Origin: Parvicella sp964387945
GTDB lineage: Bacteria; Bacteroidota; Bacteroidia; Flavobacteriales_D; Parvicellaceae
NCBI GenBank assembly: GCA_964387945.1
Contig: CAYLYX010000008.1
Coordinates: 62,001 to 126,000 of the forward strand
Reading direction: 5' to 3'
Length of the DNA stretch: 64,000 bases
Shown: positions 62,801-64,000 of the stretch, piece by piece
Layout: each line of letters begins with the position of its first letter
Position numbering within the stretch: position 1 is the stretch's first letter
Position numbers and translations under genes: made by a program
The notes under the pieces: generated by a model
Seen by the model: only the letters and a program-made list of their open reading frames with translations
The model's database searches: none
What the model was told of the DNA's origin: nothing

Positions 62801-62816
62801 CAAATTTACATCTTTG
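62801..62816. promoter_or_regulatory. Abutting divergent -7 boxes between the SDR gene and aroA
   Basis: On the minus strand TAAATTTG (62808-62801) serves the SDR gene; on the plus strand CATCTTTG (62809-62816), one base off consensus, serves aroA. The two boxes touch back to back in a 31-base gap, and each promoter would overlap the other's start region. Neither has a clear -33 TTG. Confidence 0.4.
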
Positions 62817-62823
62817 GACAGCA

Positions 62824-64000
62824 ATGGTCCGATTGTCTTGTAAAAATAGAAATTTAAAAACGATTGTTCACCTCACGTATTCTAAAAGTGAGAGCAATAG
62901 AGCCTTGCTGCTCAATGCACTTTTCCCAGATCAGATAACGATTTCCAACCTATCGGACTCAGATGACACGCGTTTACTTTCCAAAGCTATAGAAGGGTAT
63001 CGTTCATCTGAAAAAATAGATGTAGGTCACGCAGGTACGTCCTTTAGGTTTATGACCGCTTTTTTGGCAACTCAGCGGAAGGGAAGTTGGACGCTGACGG
63101 GGTCAGATCGCATGAAAGAACGCCCGATAAAAGTATTGGTGGATGCGTTGCAAATGATGGGGGCAAAAATTTCCTATATGGAAAAGGAAGGTTATCCCCC
63201 TTTGTCGATTGAAGGAGTAGAGGAGTTAAAAAATGAGGTGTCAATTGATGCTCAAGTGAGTAGTCAGTATATTTCTGCATTGATGATGATTGGAAGTAAA
63301 CTAAGTGGCGGTTTACGGATTGACCTAAAAGGTAAAATTACATCGTTACCATACATTATGATGACCACCGCCATGATGCATGAGGTGGGGGTAAAGGTGA
63401 AATTTGAAGGGCAAACTATTCTCGTGCCAGAAACTCATGCCTTGTCGCAGACAAAGTTGAGTATAGAGGCCGACTGGAGTGCAGCGTCTTATTGGTTTAG
63501 TCTTATTGCATTGGCTAATGAAGGTGCCTCGGTTGAGTTGATAGGCTTAAACGAAAAAAGCAGACAAGGAGATGCTCAAATCGTTGGTTATTTCAAGTCC
63601 CTTGGCGTGAATGCAGTTTATCGTGATGACAAATGGATGCTAACTAAATCTGGGAAGCCGACTACTGAGGTGTTAGAGCTGGATTTATCGTCCACACCAG
63701 ACGTAGCGCAAACACTGGTGTGTACTTGTGCTGGGTTGGGAGTAGGTGTTAATTTTAGAGGATTGCATACCCTGAGAATTAAGGAAACAGATCGGTTGAC
63801 AGCCCTAAAAGAAGAACTCAATAAGTTTGGCGTAGTTGTGACCATTCCTTCTGACGATCAGCTAGTGATGGAGAAAGGTCAACTTTTAAAGAAACCTACC
63901 CAGCCGATTGCTACTTACAAAGATCATCGGATGGCCATGGCATTTGCTCCTTTAGCGCTTTGCGTTAACCTATCAATAGAAAATGAAGAGGTAGTTTCTA
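62824..64000 (+). CDS. aroA: 3-Phosphoshikimate 1-carboxyvinyltransferase (EPSP synthase), truncated at window end
   Basis: The ATG at 62824 opens a frame that stays open to the window edge (392 codons; only the last few residues missing). It has YSKSESNRALLLNAL, DDTRLLSKAIEGY, GHAGTSFRFMTAFL, MKERPIKVLVDALQMMGA, SSQYISALMMIGSKL, ADWSAASYWFSL and YKDHRMAMAFAPLAL, all AroA landmarks. It joins PEP to shikimate-3-phosphate in the shikimate pathway. The PEP- and shikimate-binding residues appear intact. Confidence 0.93.
   Translation, partial: MVRLSCKNRNLKTIVHLTYSKSESNRALLLNALFPDQITISNLSDSDDTRLLSKAIEGYRSSEKIDVGHAGTSFRFMTAFLATQRKGSWTLTGSDRMKERPIKVLVDALQMMGAKISYMEKEGYPPLSIEGVEELKNEVSIDAQVSSQYISALMMIGSKLSGGLRIDLKGKITSLPYIMMTTAMMHEVGVKVKFEGQTILVPETHALSQTKLSIEADWSAASYWFSLIALANEGASVELIGLNEKSRQGDAQIVGYFKSLGVNAVYRDDKWMLTKSGKPTTEVLELDLSSTPDVAQTLVCTCAGLGVGVNFRGLHTLRIKETDRLTALKEELNKFGVVVTIPSDDQLVMEKGQLLKKPTQPIATYKDHRMAMAFAPLALCVNLSIENEEVVS

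Noticed and set aside
1..64000. tRNA, rRNA, CRISPR and insertion-sequence content
   Set aside because: I looked for T-loop motifs, repeat-spacer arrays and transposase motifs and saw none; a covariance-model scan could still find a small RNA.

Overview
The window looks like a chromosomal segment of a Bacteroidota bacterium, most likely Flavobacteriia and probably marine or free-living. Evidence: type IX secretion genes (PorV-like and a C25-peptidase PorU-like protein), a giant PKD-repeat protein with a gliding-motility-type C-terminal sorting domain, a Reg_prop propeller/LytS-type sensor kinase, a DUF5916 outer-membrane protein, low GC, almost no Shine-Dalgarno sequences, and many promoters of the Bacteroidota form TAnnTTTG. 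I saw no tRNA, rRNA, CRISPR array, insertion sequence or phage gene, and no gene-free stretch longer than about 215 bases.

Positions 1-24003 form a surface-polysaccharide (O-antigen/exopolysaccharide) cluster, nearly all on the plus strand with genes overlapping or a few bases apart. It holds a one-piece ABC exporter (possible lipid-linked-glycan flippase), three sulfotransferase-like proteins, a WbqC protein, two DegT-type PLP enzymes, a pyruvyltransferase-like protein, two tandem GT2 enzymes, several GT4 enzymes, a GT11 fucosyltransferase, an FkbM methyltransferase, a WecB epimerase, a Wzy-like polymerase and an NAD-dependent sugar epimerase. Inside it, 9951-13872 is a tightly coupled four-gene cassette: a class II pyruvate-aldolase/Rossmann-like fusion, a KdsB-like cytidylyltransferase, a HAD phosphatase and a polysialyltransferase-like glycosyltransferase. 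I read it as a candidate route to make, activate and transfer an unusual CMP-linked 2-keto-3-deoxy (ulosonic) acid. This is the best candidate here for a poorly described system.

24000-42815 is mostly housekeeping and small lineage-specific secreted proteins: M61 peptidase, DUF3817 membrane protein, PhnP-like metallo-hydrolase, CsgG-like secreted protein, PhyH dioxygenase, VOC dioxygenase-like protein, EF-P, DUF2461, a zinc-ribbon protein, AroQ, a KirBac potassium channel, PurD, a TfoX-like protein, 3-hydroxyacyl-CoA dehydrogenase, a large unknown secreted protein and a DUF5916 outer-membrane protein.

42993-64000 holds the PKD-repeat T9SS cargo, phosphatidylserine decarboxylase, the propeller sensor kinase, a small acidic lipoprotein closed by a strong terminator, a CPBP membrane protease, the PorV-PorU pair on the minus strand, phosphatidylserine synthase with PurS, a GT9 glycosyltransferase, an L,D-transpeptidase lipoprotein, a sugar-nucleotide-type epimerase/reductase and AroA, which runs off the right edge. 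The T9SS pair, its PKD cargo and the DUF5916 barrel make this half cell-surface oriented; Psd and PssA together give phosphatidylethanolamine synthesis.

A recurrent regulatory pattern: at least nine start codons lie only 4-8 bases after a -7 box of the form TAnnTTTG/A, so their mRNAs would be leaderless or nearly so. This pattern also decided several start codons given here.
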